A stretch of DNA of 64,000 nt from Rhodococcus erythropolis NBRC 15567 (GTDB taxonomy: Bacteria; Actinomycetota; Actinomycetes; Mycobacteriales; Mycobacteriaceae). Under the pieces are notes generated by a model. That model saw only the letters and a list, made by a program, of their open reading frames with translations. It ran no database searches and had not been told where the DNA came from. The stretch spans positions 1,240,001 to 1,304,000 of the forward strand of contig NZ_BCRM01000001.1 in NCBI RefSeq assembly GCF_001552595.1. The letters run 5' to 3'. The translations under genes were made by a program, and so were the position numbers. Shown piece by piece: positions 26,332 to 34,652 of the stretch. The number at the start of each line of letters is the position of its first letter. Within the stretch, counting starts at the first letter, position 1.

Positions 26332-27987
26332 ATGTCGTCTCGTCATGGGTACGGCGCACCACCTGCGTCCATGCCTCGATCCGTGCAGGTTCTGATCGGA
26401 CTCTTGGCGGTAGTTGCAGTCGGTGGAACCGCAGCATTTGCCGTGACGTTCAAAAGCGTCAGCGACAAGGGAGAACTCGGTGAGGGCGCCGCTGCAGCTG
26501 CGACGGCAACCAACTGTGACAACCCGGAAACCGTGACCGTGGCGGCCGATCCGTCGATCGCCTCGGGACTCGAAGCTGTCGCCGCTGCCATCCCCGCCGC
26601 GGATCTCGGATGCAGCTCGCTCAGCGTGACGCCGCAAGATCCCGTGCTCACCGTCGCGGCGATCGCCGACGGTACGGCGCCCGCACTGTGGATCCCTGAT
26701 TCGAGCGAATGGCTGGACAAGGTTTCGGCGAGCGGGCAGGAGATTCGCCGGATCAGTAACTCGGTCGCCTCCACCCCGGTTGTCGCCGTCTCGGCGCCGG
26801 ATGCCGAGGCACCCGGCGCATGGACGGATGTCCTCGGCGCTCCATCGCTGCACATCGGCGATCCCCTGACCAGTGCCGTCTCCAGCGCGCCGATCGTGGC
26901 GGCCTTTGCCGAGACCCAGTCGCGGGGCGGGGACCTCACATCCATCTCGGCAGCCCTGGTCCCGGTGGCACAAGCGCAGTACGGAAATCTGAAGGAAACC
27001 GGTTCGACCGGGCGCATCCAAACCGTGGACGCGTCCGGTGGAACCGCGGTGACTACCGAGCAGACCTTCGAGGCTTATCTCGCCGCACATGCGGACAGTC
27101 GACTCACCGCGTCGGTACCGTCGTCCGGTTCGGTCTTCATGGACTACCCGATGGCAAGTGTGGGTGCAGACTCGTCGGCGGCGGACGACGCCGGCAAACT
27201 GCTGGCGGCAGCGCTGGCATCGGACACCGGGCGTTCCGTACTTGCCGGCCTCGGGTTCCGCGGCGCGGATCAGGCCCCACCGGTCGCCGGTGGAGTGGGA
27301 CAGGTTGGCTCGCTGGTGCCGTCCGATCCGTCTGTGGTCACCAAAGCGCTTGCGCGGTACGAGATTCTGTCCAGGCCTTCCCGCGCGCTGGCAGTTGTCG
27401 ACGTCTCGGGGTCCATGGACTACATGCAGGACGGGGTCACTCGAATGGCCGCGACGGCGCAGGCCGGTGACATCGCGATCCGAATGTTTCCTGCCAACGC
27501 ACAATTGGGTCTCTGGGCGTTCTCCGTAGACCTCGGTGACGGGACGGACTACCGCGAACTCGAACCTGTCGCCCGTATGGATGCAACTGAAGGTGGCACG
27601 GATCATCGGAGCAAACTGCTGTCTCGGATCGACAACCTCTCTTCGATCGTCGGCGGCGGAACAGGTTTGTACGACAGCGTTCTCGCCGCGTATCGGTCCA
27701 TGCAACAGTCCTACGATCCGGCCTCGATCAATTCGGTGATTCTGCTTACCGACGGTGCCAACGACGATCCGTCGGGTATCGCCCTGCAGGAACTTCTCGA
27801 CACCCTGACTCGCGAGCAGGACCCGACGCGGCCGGTACCGATCATCACCATCGGTGTCACCGATGATGCCGATACCGATGTGCTCGAGCAGATTTCGACT
27901 CTCACCGGCGGTAACAGTCACTTCGCTCCGACACCGGCAGACATCCCGAAGGTCTTCGTCGGCGCGATCAGTGGGCGCGCCGGCTGA
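26332..27987 (+). CDS. Secreted/membrane-anchored substrate-binding-like and VWA-domain protein
   Basis: The ATG at 26332 gives 551 residues. An N-terminal hydrophobic helix (about 17-37) acts as signal anchor. Residues about 55-345 resemble a type-2 periplasmic-binding-protein fold. The C-terminal part is a von Willebrand factor A domain with MIDAS motif DVSGS (357-361) and the later threonine/aspartate in LLTDGAND. Proteins of this architecture are common in actinobacterial envelopes and probably mediate metal-dependent protein interactions. It converges with the solute-binding protein gene with 1 nt between. Confidence 0.82.
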   Translation: MSSRHGYGAPPASMPRSVQVLIGLLAVVAVGGTAAFAVTFKSVSDKGELGEGAAAAATATNCDNPETVTVAADPSIASGLEAVAAAIPAADLGCSSLSVTPQDPVLTVAAIADGTAPALWIPDSSEWLDKVSASGQEIRRISNSVASTPVVAVSAPDAEAPGAWTDVLGAPSLHIGDPLTSAVSSAPIVAAFAETQSRGGDLTSISAALVPVAQAQYGNLKETGSTGRIQTVDASGGTAVTTEQTFEAYLAAHADSRLTASVPSSGSVFMDYPMASVGADSSAADDAGKLLAAALASDTGRSVLAGLGFRGADQAPPVAGGVGQVGSLVPSDPSVVTKALARYEILSRPSRALAVVDVSGSMDYMQDGVTRMAATAQAGDIAIRMFPANAQLGLWAFSVDLGDGTDYRELEPVARMDATEGGTDHRSKLLSRIDNLSSIVGGGTGLYDSVLAAYRSMQQSYDPASINSVILLTDGANDDPSGIALQELLDTLTREQDPTRPVPIITIGVTDDADTDVLEQISTLTGGNSHFAPTPADIPKVFVGAISGRAG

Positions 27988-27988
27988 A

Positions 27989-28894
27989 CTACTCGAGAAC
28001 GGGTGCGTCGGCGCTGTCGGTGATCCATTCGGTTGCGAGCTTCTCGAGGGTTCCGTCGGCGTAGAGCGCATCGACGGCCGCGGAGACGCACTCGGTCAGC
28101 GGACTGTTCTTCTCGAGCACCAAACCGAAGAATTCGGTGACTGCGTTGGGCCGCGGAAACTGACCCACGATGACCGACCCGGGCAGTTCGTTCTCGGTGA
28201 TGTGAAATCCGGTCGGGATGTCGACGACCAATGCGTCGATCTCGCCCGCGGCCAGCGCAGCTTTCGCGTCGTCCGTGGTCGCGAACTCGCGTGGCGCAGT
28301 GGTCGGAACAATCGTGTCGGTGATCGCCGCGAGGCTGGTGGAACCGGTCTGAGCGCCCAAACGGTAGCCGGCCAGATCCGCAAGATTCTTTGCACCGGCG
28401 GCATTGCTTCCGCGTGAGGCGATCACCGACTGCGCCACTGCGTAATACGGCGAGCTGAAGTCGACGTTCGCGCGGCGATCCCCGGAAATCGTGAACTGAT
28501 TGACGTCGAAGTCGAAATCCTTGGGGCCTGGTTTCAATGCGTCGTTGAAGGCGACAGTGGTGAAGCGAACCTGGTCGGTGTTGTACCCGAGCTTGTCGAC
28601 GACCGCCCGGGCCACCGCACCCTCGAGGCCTTTGCCGTTCGACGGATCGTTGTCGACGAACCACGGCGCGTACGCCGGTGAGTCAGTGGCGATGGTCAGG
28701 ACACCGTCTTCGAGGGTGGTCCCGCTCTGGGGTCCGCACTTGTCCACTGCGGTGGTCGAGGGAAGTTTGGTGAACGCCTCGGGAACCGTGGTGGTGGTGT
28801 CTGCTGCCGCAGGTGCCTCCGGCTGCGACGAACACGAGCCCAACAAGATCGAGGAAGCGAAGATCGCGGTCACGGCAACTGCGCGTCGTGTCAT
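27989..28894 (-). CDS. Amino-acid (glutamate/glutamine-type) ABC transporter substrate-binding lipoprotein
   Basis: The ATG at 28894 gives 301 residues with a classical lipoprotein signal: basic start, hydrophobic core, lipobox LLGSC. The mature part is an SBP_bac_3 fold: LTIATDSPAYAPWF, FDFDVNQFTISGDRRANVDF (the family SxPY-type binding strand), then GYRLGAQTGST and a C-terminal QFPRPNAVTEFFGLVLEKNS. It binds a polar amino acid outside the membrane. No permease or ATPase gene is adjacent, so it is an orphan receptor. Confidence 0.85.
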   Translation of the reverse strand: MTRRAVAVTAIFASSILLGSCSSQPEAPAAADTTTTVPEAFTKLPSTTAVDKCGPQSGTTLEDGVLTIATDSPAYAPWFVDNDPSNGKGLEGAVARAVVDKLGYNTDQVRFTTVAFNDALKPGPKDFDFDVNQFTISGDRRANVDFSSPYYAVAQSVIASRGSNAAGAKNLADLAGYRLGAQTGSTSLAAITDTIVPTTAPREFATTDDAKAALAAGEIDALVVDIPTGFHITENELPGSVIVGQFPRPNAVTEFFGLVLEKNSPLTECVSAAVDALYADGTLEKLATEWITDSADAPVLE

Positions 28895-28959
28895 AGGCAC
28901 TAGGCCATCTTGCCTGTTTGTCCGGTCTGGACGTGACGGGGGTCTCGTGTGAGCGGAGT

Positions 28960-29232
28960 TCACGCAGCTGAGCGTCGCAGTGCAAGGCGCTCCGACGGTG
29001 TCGTCCCACCCCAGACTCCGTGCGGTTCAGCGGTCTCGAGTGCAAAGGTCAGGCAGTCCCGAATGACCGGGCAGCGGAAGCACACCTGCTTCGCGGAACT
29101 CTCCCGTGCAGCCCGATTGCGTCCACGCTCTTCACCCGGCGAATAGAACACCGCCGGGTCCACTGTTTTACAGGTGGCGAACATCCGCCAGTTGTTGTCC
29201 ACCAACGGCTCCACGGAACTGCGAACTGTCAT
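28960..29232 (-). CDS. WhiB-family iron-sulfur transcriptional regulator
   Basis: The ATG at 29232, with GGAGAGGAG upstream, gives 90 residues. The four cysteines that bind the [4Fe-4S] cluster are C21, C51, C54 and C60 (CFRCPVIRDC), followed by the signature GVWGGTT and a basic C terminus (ERLALRR) for DNA binding. The FYSPGEERGRNRAARE segment resembles the WhiB3-like subgroup, but the C terminus is short. It is divergent from ligD with 131 nt between starts, so both promoters share that space. Confidence 0.93.
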   Translation of the reverse strand: MTVRSSVEPLVDNNWRMFATCKTVDPAVFYSPGEERGRNRAARESSAKQVCFRCPVIRDCLTFALETAEPHGVWGGTTPSERLALRRSAA

Positions 29233-29322
29233 CGTGGTCTCCTCTCCCATCGAGAATCCAGTCTTGCCCGTGGCCTGGCACAGCGGCAGGTTTCCGATCC
29301 ATCAGATTTCTACTGCCAGACG

Positions 29323-29351
29323 CAGCGCTATCCAGACACAGCGCTATCCAG
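29323..29351 (+). repeat. 13-bp tandem direct repeat in the ligD leader
   Basis: CAGCGCTATCCAG occurs at 29323-29335 and 29339-29351 (16-nt period), ending 12 nt before the ligD ATG. It contains the palindrome AGCGCT. It may be a regulatory iteron or a small duplication. Confidence 0.5.
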
Positions 29352-29363
29352 CACAATGAGGAA

Positions 29364-31646
29364 ATGGCAACGACGGATCGGGGTCAGATCACTCTCGACG
29401 GCACAACCGTGTCCGTGACCAATCTGGGCAAGATTCTCTACCCCGAGAGCGGCACCACGAAGGCCGAAGTCATCGACTACTACACCCGTATCGCCGCAGT
29501 CATGCTTCCGCATGTCGTCGGTAGACCTGGTACTCGTAAGCGTTGGCCCAACGGTGTGGACGGTCAGTCCTTCTTCGAGAAGAACCTGGCGTCGTCTGCC
29601 CCGCAGTGGCTCACGCGTGCGTCGCTGCAACATTCTGATCGCGTCGTCACTTACCCGATTTTCGATTCCGTTGCATCCCTGGCGTGGCTGGGGCAACAGG
29701 CGGCACTCGAATTACACGTTCCCCAATGGCGATTCGACGGTTCCGAGCGTGGTCCGGCGACACGACTGGTATTCGATCTCGACCCGGGCGAAGGCGTCGG
29801 ATTGGCCGAGTGCGCCGAGGTGGCGAGGTCGATTCGAGATCTGGTCGCAACTCTGGGGTGGACGGCCTATCCGGTAACCAGTGGTAGCAAGGGAATCCAC
29901 CTCTACGTTCCACTGGATCGAGCCTTGGACGGCAGTGGTGCGTCGACTGTCGCCAAGCAGATCGCCACCGGGCTCGAGAAGCTTCACCCGGATCTCGTCA
30001 CCGCGACGATGGCGCGAAATGTCCGGGCAGGCAAGATCTTCGTTGACTGGAGTCAGAACAACGCAGCCAAGACCACCATTGCGCCGTATTCGATGCGCGG
30101 TCGCGATCAACCCTATGTTGCCGCGCCGCGCAGTTGGGACGAACTCGACGATCCGAAACTGCGCCACCTGCTGTTCGACGAGGTTCTGGAGCGCGTCGAA
30201 TCCGACGGTGATCTGCTGGGCGATCTGGATCCGCCGGTCTCGGCGGCTGTAGCCGATACGTTGACGCACTACCGCAACAAGAGGTCGGCCGACCGGACTC
30301 CGGAGCCGATCCCTGCTGCAGTGGACAAGGAGACAGCGGGCAATACCTTTGTGATTCAAGAACATCACGCCAGACGATTGCATTACGACGTTCGTCTCGA
30401 GCGGGATGGTGTGCTCGTGTCCTGGGCAGTCCCGAAGGGTGTGCCGACCAGTGCCGGAGAAAATCGGTTGGCCGTGCACACCGAGGATCATCCGCTCGAA
30501 TACGCCACGTTCTCGGGCACGATTCCGAAGGGGGAGTACGGCGGCGGTTCGATGACGATCTGGGATTCCGGGACATACGAGACCGAGAAGTGGCGTGAAG
30601 ACGAGGTGATCGTGCGCTTGAGTGGGGAGCGGGTGCAGGGACGCTTCGCGCTGATCCGGACAAAGGGTGATCAGTGGTTGATGCATCTGATGAAGGATCA
30701 GAACGCGAGTTTCGGAACGGAGTTTCCCAAGAATCTCGAGCCGATGCTTGCCACCGCTGGAACGCTCGAAGGTCTCGACCCGCAGGAGTGGGCCTTCGAA
30801 GGAAAGTGGGACGGGATTCGAGTGATTCTCGAATATCATTCGGGCACAATGTCGCTTCGCAGTCGCGCGGGTAACGACAAGACCCGGGACTATCCAGCCC
30901 TTGCCGGTTTGGCCGAGGTGCTGGACGGTCATGACGTGGTTCTCGACGGTGAGGTGGTGGCGTACAACGACGCGGGAGTTACAGATTTCGGCCTCCTCCA
31001 GCGAGGTGGGGAACCGGTGTTCCTGGCCTTCGATCTTCTGTACCTCGACGGAGTGTCTTTGCTGCGGAAGTCCTATTCGGATCGCCGCACCGTGTTGAAT
31101 GCGTTGGCGGGCAAGGTCGGTGAGCTCGAGGTACCACCGCAGATCGAGGGCACGGCGGAGAACGCCTTGGAGGTGAGTACCGATGCCGGGTGGGAAGGGA
31201 TTGTCGCCAAACGTCGTGCATCGGTCTACCTTCCAGGGCGGCGGGGGTCGAGTTGGATCAAGGTGAAGAACTGGCGCAGCCAAGAGGTGGTGATCGGTGG
31301 GTGGCGCACCGGGCAGGGCAATCGAGCGCAGGGGATCGGGGCGCTGCTCATGGGAATTCCGGGTGAGGATGGATTGACCTACGTGGGGCGCGTCGGTACA
31401 GGCTTCAGTGATCGTGATTTGGAGTCACTGCTTGCGGTGCTGGAACCGTTGCGTCAGAAGGAAAGTCCGTTCGAGGAGGAACTTCCAGCAGACGACCGCA
31501 AGGGTGCGGTGTGGGTGAGGCCTGAACTCGTCGGTGAGGCGCGGTTCATGGATTGGACGGCGACCGGACGCCTTCGCCATCCGAGTTGGCGGGGTCTGCG
31601 GGAGGACAAGAAGCCGGGCGACGTGGTGCGGGAAACAAGGCAATAA
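29364..31646 (+). CDS. ligD: Multifunctional NHEJ ligase LigD (polymerase-phosphoesterase-ligase)
   Basis: The ATG at 29364 gives 760 residues in the mycobacterial domain order. The polymerase/primase domain (about 1-290) has metal ligands in FDLDPGEG (D138, D140) and the GSKGIHLYVPL strand. The 3'-phosphoesterase (about 325-445) has EHHARRLHYD (H334, H335, H340). The ATP-dependent ligase (about 460-760) has the nucleotidyl lysine in EGKWDG (K481) and the GIVAKRR and SWIKVK motifs. LigD repairs double-strand breaks with Ku; no ku gene lies in the window. The 3' end overlaps the convergent MFS gene by 101 nt. Confidence 0.95.
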   Translation: MATTDRGQITLDGTTVSVTNLGKILYPESGTTKAEVIDYYTRIAAVMLPHVVGRPGTRKRWPNGVDGQSFFEKNLASSAPQWLTRASLQHSDRVVTYPIFDSVASLAWLGQQAALELHVPQWRFDGSERGPATRLVFDLDPGEGVGLAECAEVARSIRDLVATLGWTAYPVTSGSKGIHLYVPLDRALDGSGASTVAKQIATGLEKLHPDLVTATMARNVRAGKIFVDWSQNNAAKTTIAPYSMRGRDQPYVAAPRSWDELDDPKLRHLLFDEVLERVESDGDLLGDLDPPVSAAVADTLTHYRNKRSADRTPEPIPAAVDKETAGNTFVIQEHHARRLHYDVRLERDGVLVSWAVPKGVPTSAGENRLAVHTEDHPLEYATFSGTIPKGEYGGGSMTIWDSGTYETEKWREDEVIVRLSGERVQGRFALIRTKGDQWLMHLMKDQNASFGTEFPKNLEPMLATAGTLEGLDPQEWAFEGKWDGIRVILEYHSGTMSLRSRAGNDKTRDYPALAGLAEVLDGHDVVLDGEVVAYNDAGVTDFGLLQRGGEPVFLAFDLLYLDGVSLLRKSYSDRRTVLNALAGKVGELEVPPQIEGTAENALEVSTDAGWEGIVAKRRASVYLPGRRGSSWIKVKNWRSQEVVIGGWRTGQGNRAQGIGALLMGIPGEDGLTYVGRVGTGFSDRDLESLLAVLEPLRQKESPFEEELPADDRKGAVWVRPELVGEARFMDWTATGRLRHPSWRGLREDKKPGDVVRETRQ

Positions 31647-33084
31647 CGGCTAACGCACCGAGGAACGCTGCTGCGGCACAGATCTGGATTCCCATGCACA
31701 TCGCCGAAGTGTAAGCCTGATTCGCTGCTTCGGCCACAGTGCTCACCGGGGGAGCGTCGGCGTGGATCTGCGCCAGATCGACTGTGGAAGTGCCGACTCC
31801 GGGTTCGAAGCGGGACCGGAAAACCGTTGCTACGACTGTCCCGACGACGGCGACGCCCAGAACTCCACCCAATTCCCGTACGACACTGTTGATCGAACTT
31901 GCCATCGCAGCCTGCTGGGGCGCAACCGACGACATCGACGCAGTTGTTGCCGGAGCCATGACCAGCCCCATCCCGGCGCCAACCAGTGCCATGATCGCAG
32001 CCAGGACCACGAACGGTGCGTACCTACCCGCGGCGATCGACACGACCAACAGTCCCACGGACATGACCGCGAGGCCGCCCGCGATCGAACTGCGCACCCC
32101 GAGTCGGCCCACCACACGATCGCTGCTGGAGGCGACAGCCGCCATCACCAGTGCAAACGGAACTGCACCGACGCCGGCAACCAATGGACCGTAACCGCGA
32201 ACGAATTGGAGGTATTGCGTGTACGTGAAGAGAACACCGAACAAGGCGAAGAACGTTGCGGCCAAGATGGCATTGGAGATGCTGAACACTCGGCTGGTGA
32301 AGATGCGCACGTCTGTCATCGGCGCCGGGGCCCGCAGCTCCCACCAGACGAACCCGGCGAGAAGTGCTGTTGCGCTGACGATCTCCAGCACCGTGATGGG
32401 CGACGACCATCCGCGAAGGCTTGCTTGGGTGAGGGCATCCACGATCAAAGCCAGTCCGCCGGCGGACAACAGGAGTCCGGGGATGTCGAAGGAACCCTTG
32501 ACCATTCCTCCTGCTGAGGGCACAAGAGAAACCGTCGCGGCTATCACAACGGCGACCAGTGGGACGTTTATCCAGAAGACGCTTCCCCAACTGAAATGTT
32601 CGAGAAGTACGCCACCGGCCACGGGGCCGATCGCGATTCCCAGTCCGGCGGTTGCAGACCAGATTCCTATCGCCCGGCCTCTCTCGTGCGGGGCGAACAT
32701 CGAGACGACAAGTGACAGCGTCGCCGGCATGACCAGTGCGGCGGCTGCCCCCATCACTGTTCTCCAGCCGATCAGCTGCAACGACGTGTGAGAGAGGGCA
32801 GCGAAGGCTGACCCGAGGGCGAACAAGGTGAGGCCGGTCAGAAGTATCCGACGGTGACCGAATCTCGCGCCGAGTCCACCTGCCGTGATGAGCAAGGCGG
32901 CGAACGCCAATGTGTATGCGTTGGTGATCCATTGCAGGTCGACGGTGGTCGCCCGCAGTTCGCGGGCAAGGGTCGGGATAGCGGTGTTGAGGATGGTGTT
33001 GTCGATCGTGACTACGACGAGGGATGTGCAGAGGGCGCCCAGTGCTGCCCATCGTCGCCGGTCAGTGGGTTCGAGGGAATTCAT
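31546..33084 (-). CDS. MFS transporter, DHA2 (EmrB/QacA-type) family
   Basis: A 512-residue protein with 14 predicted transmembrane helices. Motif A-like GARFGHRRIL, motif C-like GPVAGGVLLEHFSWGSVFWI and motif D1-like LQWITNAYTLAFAALL are all present, typical of drug:proton antiporters. The second ATG (33084) fits the AAGGA Shine-Dalgarno better than 33087. It is divergent from a TetR regulator with operator-like palindromes between them, a standard efflux-pump arrangement. The last about 33 codons run antisense through the end of ligD. Confidence 0.9.
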   Translation of the reverse strand: MNSLEPTDRRRWAALGALCTSLVVVTIDNTILNTAIPTLARELRATTVDLQWITNAYTLAFAALLITAGGLGARFGHRRILLTGLTLFALGSAFAALSHTSLQLIGWRTVMGAAAALVMPATLSLVVSMFAPHERGRAIGIWSATAGLGIAIGPVAGGVLLEHFSWGSVFWINVPLVAVVIAATVSLVPSAGGMVKGSFDIPGLLLSAGGLALIVDALTQASLRGWSSPITVLEIVSATALLAGFVWWELRAPAPMTDVRIFTSRVFSISNAILAATFFALFGVLFTYTQYLQFVRGYGPLVAGVGAVPFALVMAAVASSSDRVVGRLGVRSSIAGGLAVMSVGLLVVSIAAGRYAPFVVLAAIMALVGAGMGLVMAPATTASMSSVAPQQAAMASSINSVVRELGGVLGVAVVGTVVATVFRSRFEPGVGTSTVDLAQIHADAPPVSTVAEAANQAYTSAMCMGIQICAAAAFLGALAVIALFPAPRRPASCPPADPANSDGEGVRSPSNP

Positions 33085-33091
33085 CATGTCC

Positions 33092-33154
33092 TTACGAATG
33101 TAACCTTACGAATGTTTAGTGATGAGAACGTACCCCCTCGCCTTACATGTGTAA
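33092..33154. promoter_or_regulatory. Three TTAC-N4-GTAA operator-like motifs between MFS and TetR genes
   Basis: TTACGAATGTAA (33092-33103), TTACGAATGTTT (33106-33117) and TTACATGTGTAA (33143-33154) share the TTAC-N4-GT(A/T)(A/T) pattern. The first overlaps the leader of the transporter and the third ends 10 nt before the TetR GTG, so one repressor could control both directions. Confidence 0.6.
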
Positions 33155-33164
33155 AGTTTGTCGG

Positions 33165-33812
33165 GTGAGTGATGTTTCCGAAGATGCCGATGAAACTGGG
33201 ACGAGTGGTTCTCGGAGTACTCGCGCCCGAAATCCGAGAGGAAGCGGCGCACGGCTCCGCGGAGAGATCGTCGCCGCAGCGGCGACGCTCATCGCCCGCA
33301 CCGGATCGGATCAGGCGGTGACGCTCCGATCGGTCGCTCGCGAAGTCGGGATATCCGCACCATCTATCTACGGACACTTTTCCGATCGCGATGCCATTGT
33401 CGAAGCGGTGGTCTCCGAATCGCTGGAGCAGTTGCATCTCGCCGTGGCCGACGCCGTTTCCGCACACCCCGACCCGGTCGAGGGTCTGTATGCCGGGTGC
33501 TCGGCATACGTCGAGTTCGGCATTTCCGAGCCCGCTCGGTATCGGGTCTTGTTCGGGTGGTCCAGGCCGAAAGGTCGGTCACCACAATCGGATACGCGAG
33601 GACTGGCCGCCTTCAACACGCTGGTGACCAACCTTGACGCGTGCGTCGCCGCTGGGAGGTCGGCCAGCACAGACACTTTTGTCGATGCGGTATCGATCTG
33701 GACTTCGCTGCACGGACAGGTGATGTTGCGGGCCGATCTCCCGGAATTCCCGTGGCCGTCGACCGACACCGTCGGTGAGATGGTGAGGAGCCTTGCGCGG
33801 CTTGTGAACTGA
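33165..33812 (+). CDS. TetR/AcrR-family regulator of the divergent MFS transporter
   Basis: The GTG at 33165 gives 215 residues. A basic N-terminal extension (about 25 residues) precedes the TetR HTH: IVAAAATLIARTGSDQAVTL then RSVAREVGISAPSIYGHFSD. The ligand domain includes ARYRVLFGWSRPKG, the TetR_C_13/33-type core. It most likely represses the divergent MFS efflux gene and itself through the TTAC-N4-GTAA palindromes. It converges with the MerR gene with 4 nt between stops. Confidence 0.9.
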   Translation: MSDVSEDADETGTSGSRSTRARNPRGSGARLRGEIVAAAATLIARTGSDQAVTLRSVAREVGISAPSIYGHFSDRDAIVEAVVSESLEQLHLAVADAVSAHPDPVEGLYAGCSAYVEFGISEPARYRVLFGWSRPKGRSPQSDTRGLAAFNTLVTNLDACVAAGRSASTDTFVDAVSIWTSLHGQVMLRADLPEFPWPSTDTVGEMVRSLARLVN

Positions 33813-33816
33813 CGCC

Positions 33817-34539
33817 TCAACCGTTTGCTGATCGGCAACCAGGCGAGGTCTGATCCAGCATCGTGAGATAGGCATCGAGCTGAGCCGCGCCGGCGAGAAG
33901 GTTGCGACTGCGTGTGGCCAGCCGGTCTTGCCAGGATTCGAGGAACGCTGCCAATGAGTCCGCTCCGCCGGCCTCGCGCAGCGAATCGAGAAACTGGGCG
34001 ACTTGCGGCAGTCGGTAGCCGCCGCGCCGCAGCTGCCGCGCGATCTCGGCGTCGCGCACACACTCCGGACCGTATTCGCGATAACCCGTTGCTCGTTCGC
34101 GCTCGGGGTGCAGGATGCCGTGCTCTTCCCACGTGCGCAGTGTCGCCGGGTGAACGCCGAGACGGCGCGCGAGCTCACCCACTGTCAGCGCTGGACCGTG
34201 GACCAGCGCCGGTGCCATGGTGGACAGAGTCCCCAGCGTTGCGGCTACCTCGGTGCGAGTTCCTCGCTCGGCGAGCAGTGTCACGTGTGCACTGTCGATC
34301 AGGCGGTAGGCGGACTCGGTGTCGCCCTGGTTGGTCGCACGCATGATTTCCGTGGCCCGCTGGTGCCCGTGACCGCCGCGCAATGCGAGGAAAGTGCGCA
34401 GGGCCTGCGCGTGCACTGGGGTGTATCGCCGGTAGCCGGAGTTGCTGCGCTCGGCCGGAGGAAGGACGCCGGCGTCGTCGTAATTGCGGATCGCCTGTGC
34501 GGACAACCCGTGTTCACGGGCAAGGTCGATGGGCCGCAC
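33817..34539 (-). CDS. TioE-like regulator with two MerR helix-turn-helix domains
   Basis: A 240-residue protein with two MerR DNA-binding domains. The first is MRPIDLAREHGLSAQAIRNY with GYRRYTP (1-45); the second is LTVGELARRLGVHPATLRTW with GYREYG (about 117-155), followed by the usual MerR dimerisation helix. Normal MerR regulators have one such domain, so this resembles the tandem TioE subclass. It is divergent from the erythromycin-esterase-like gene, with a 113-nt intergenic region, and probably regulates it. Confidence 0.85.
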   Translation of the reverse strand: MRPIDLAREHGLSAQAIRNYDDAGVLPPAERSNSGYRRYTPVHAQALRTFLALRGGHGHQRATEIMRATNQGDTESAYRLIDSAHVTLLAERGTRTEVAATLGTLSTMAPALVHGPALTVGELARRLGVHPATLRTWEEHGILHPERERATGYREYGPECVRDAEIARQLRRGGYRLPQVAQFLDSLREAGGADSLAAFLESWQDRLATRSRNLLAGAAQLDAYLTMLDQTSPGCRSANG

Positions 34540-34652
34540 TGATCACCTCCGATTGAGGCTTTTCACGGTATACCCCAGGTAATTGTTGTAAAAGTTTCAC
34601 TCGAATCTTCAACGATACTGTCGAAGACAGTCCACCTTCGAAAGGGATGATC

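Noticed and set aside
26329-28071. 580-codon open frame antisense to the VWA gene
   Set aside because: Arg/Gly/His-rich composition without motifs; the plus strand has a signal anchor and MIDAS motif. It is a codon-bias shadow.
29712-31283. 523-codon open frame antisense to ligD
   Set aside because: No recognisable domain, and ligD on the other strand has all catalytic motifs.
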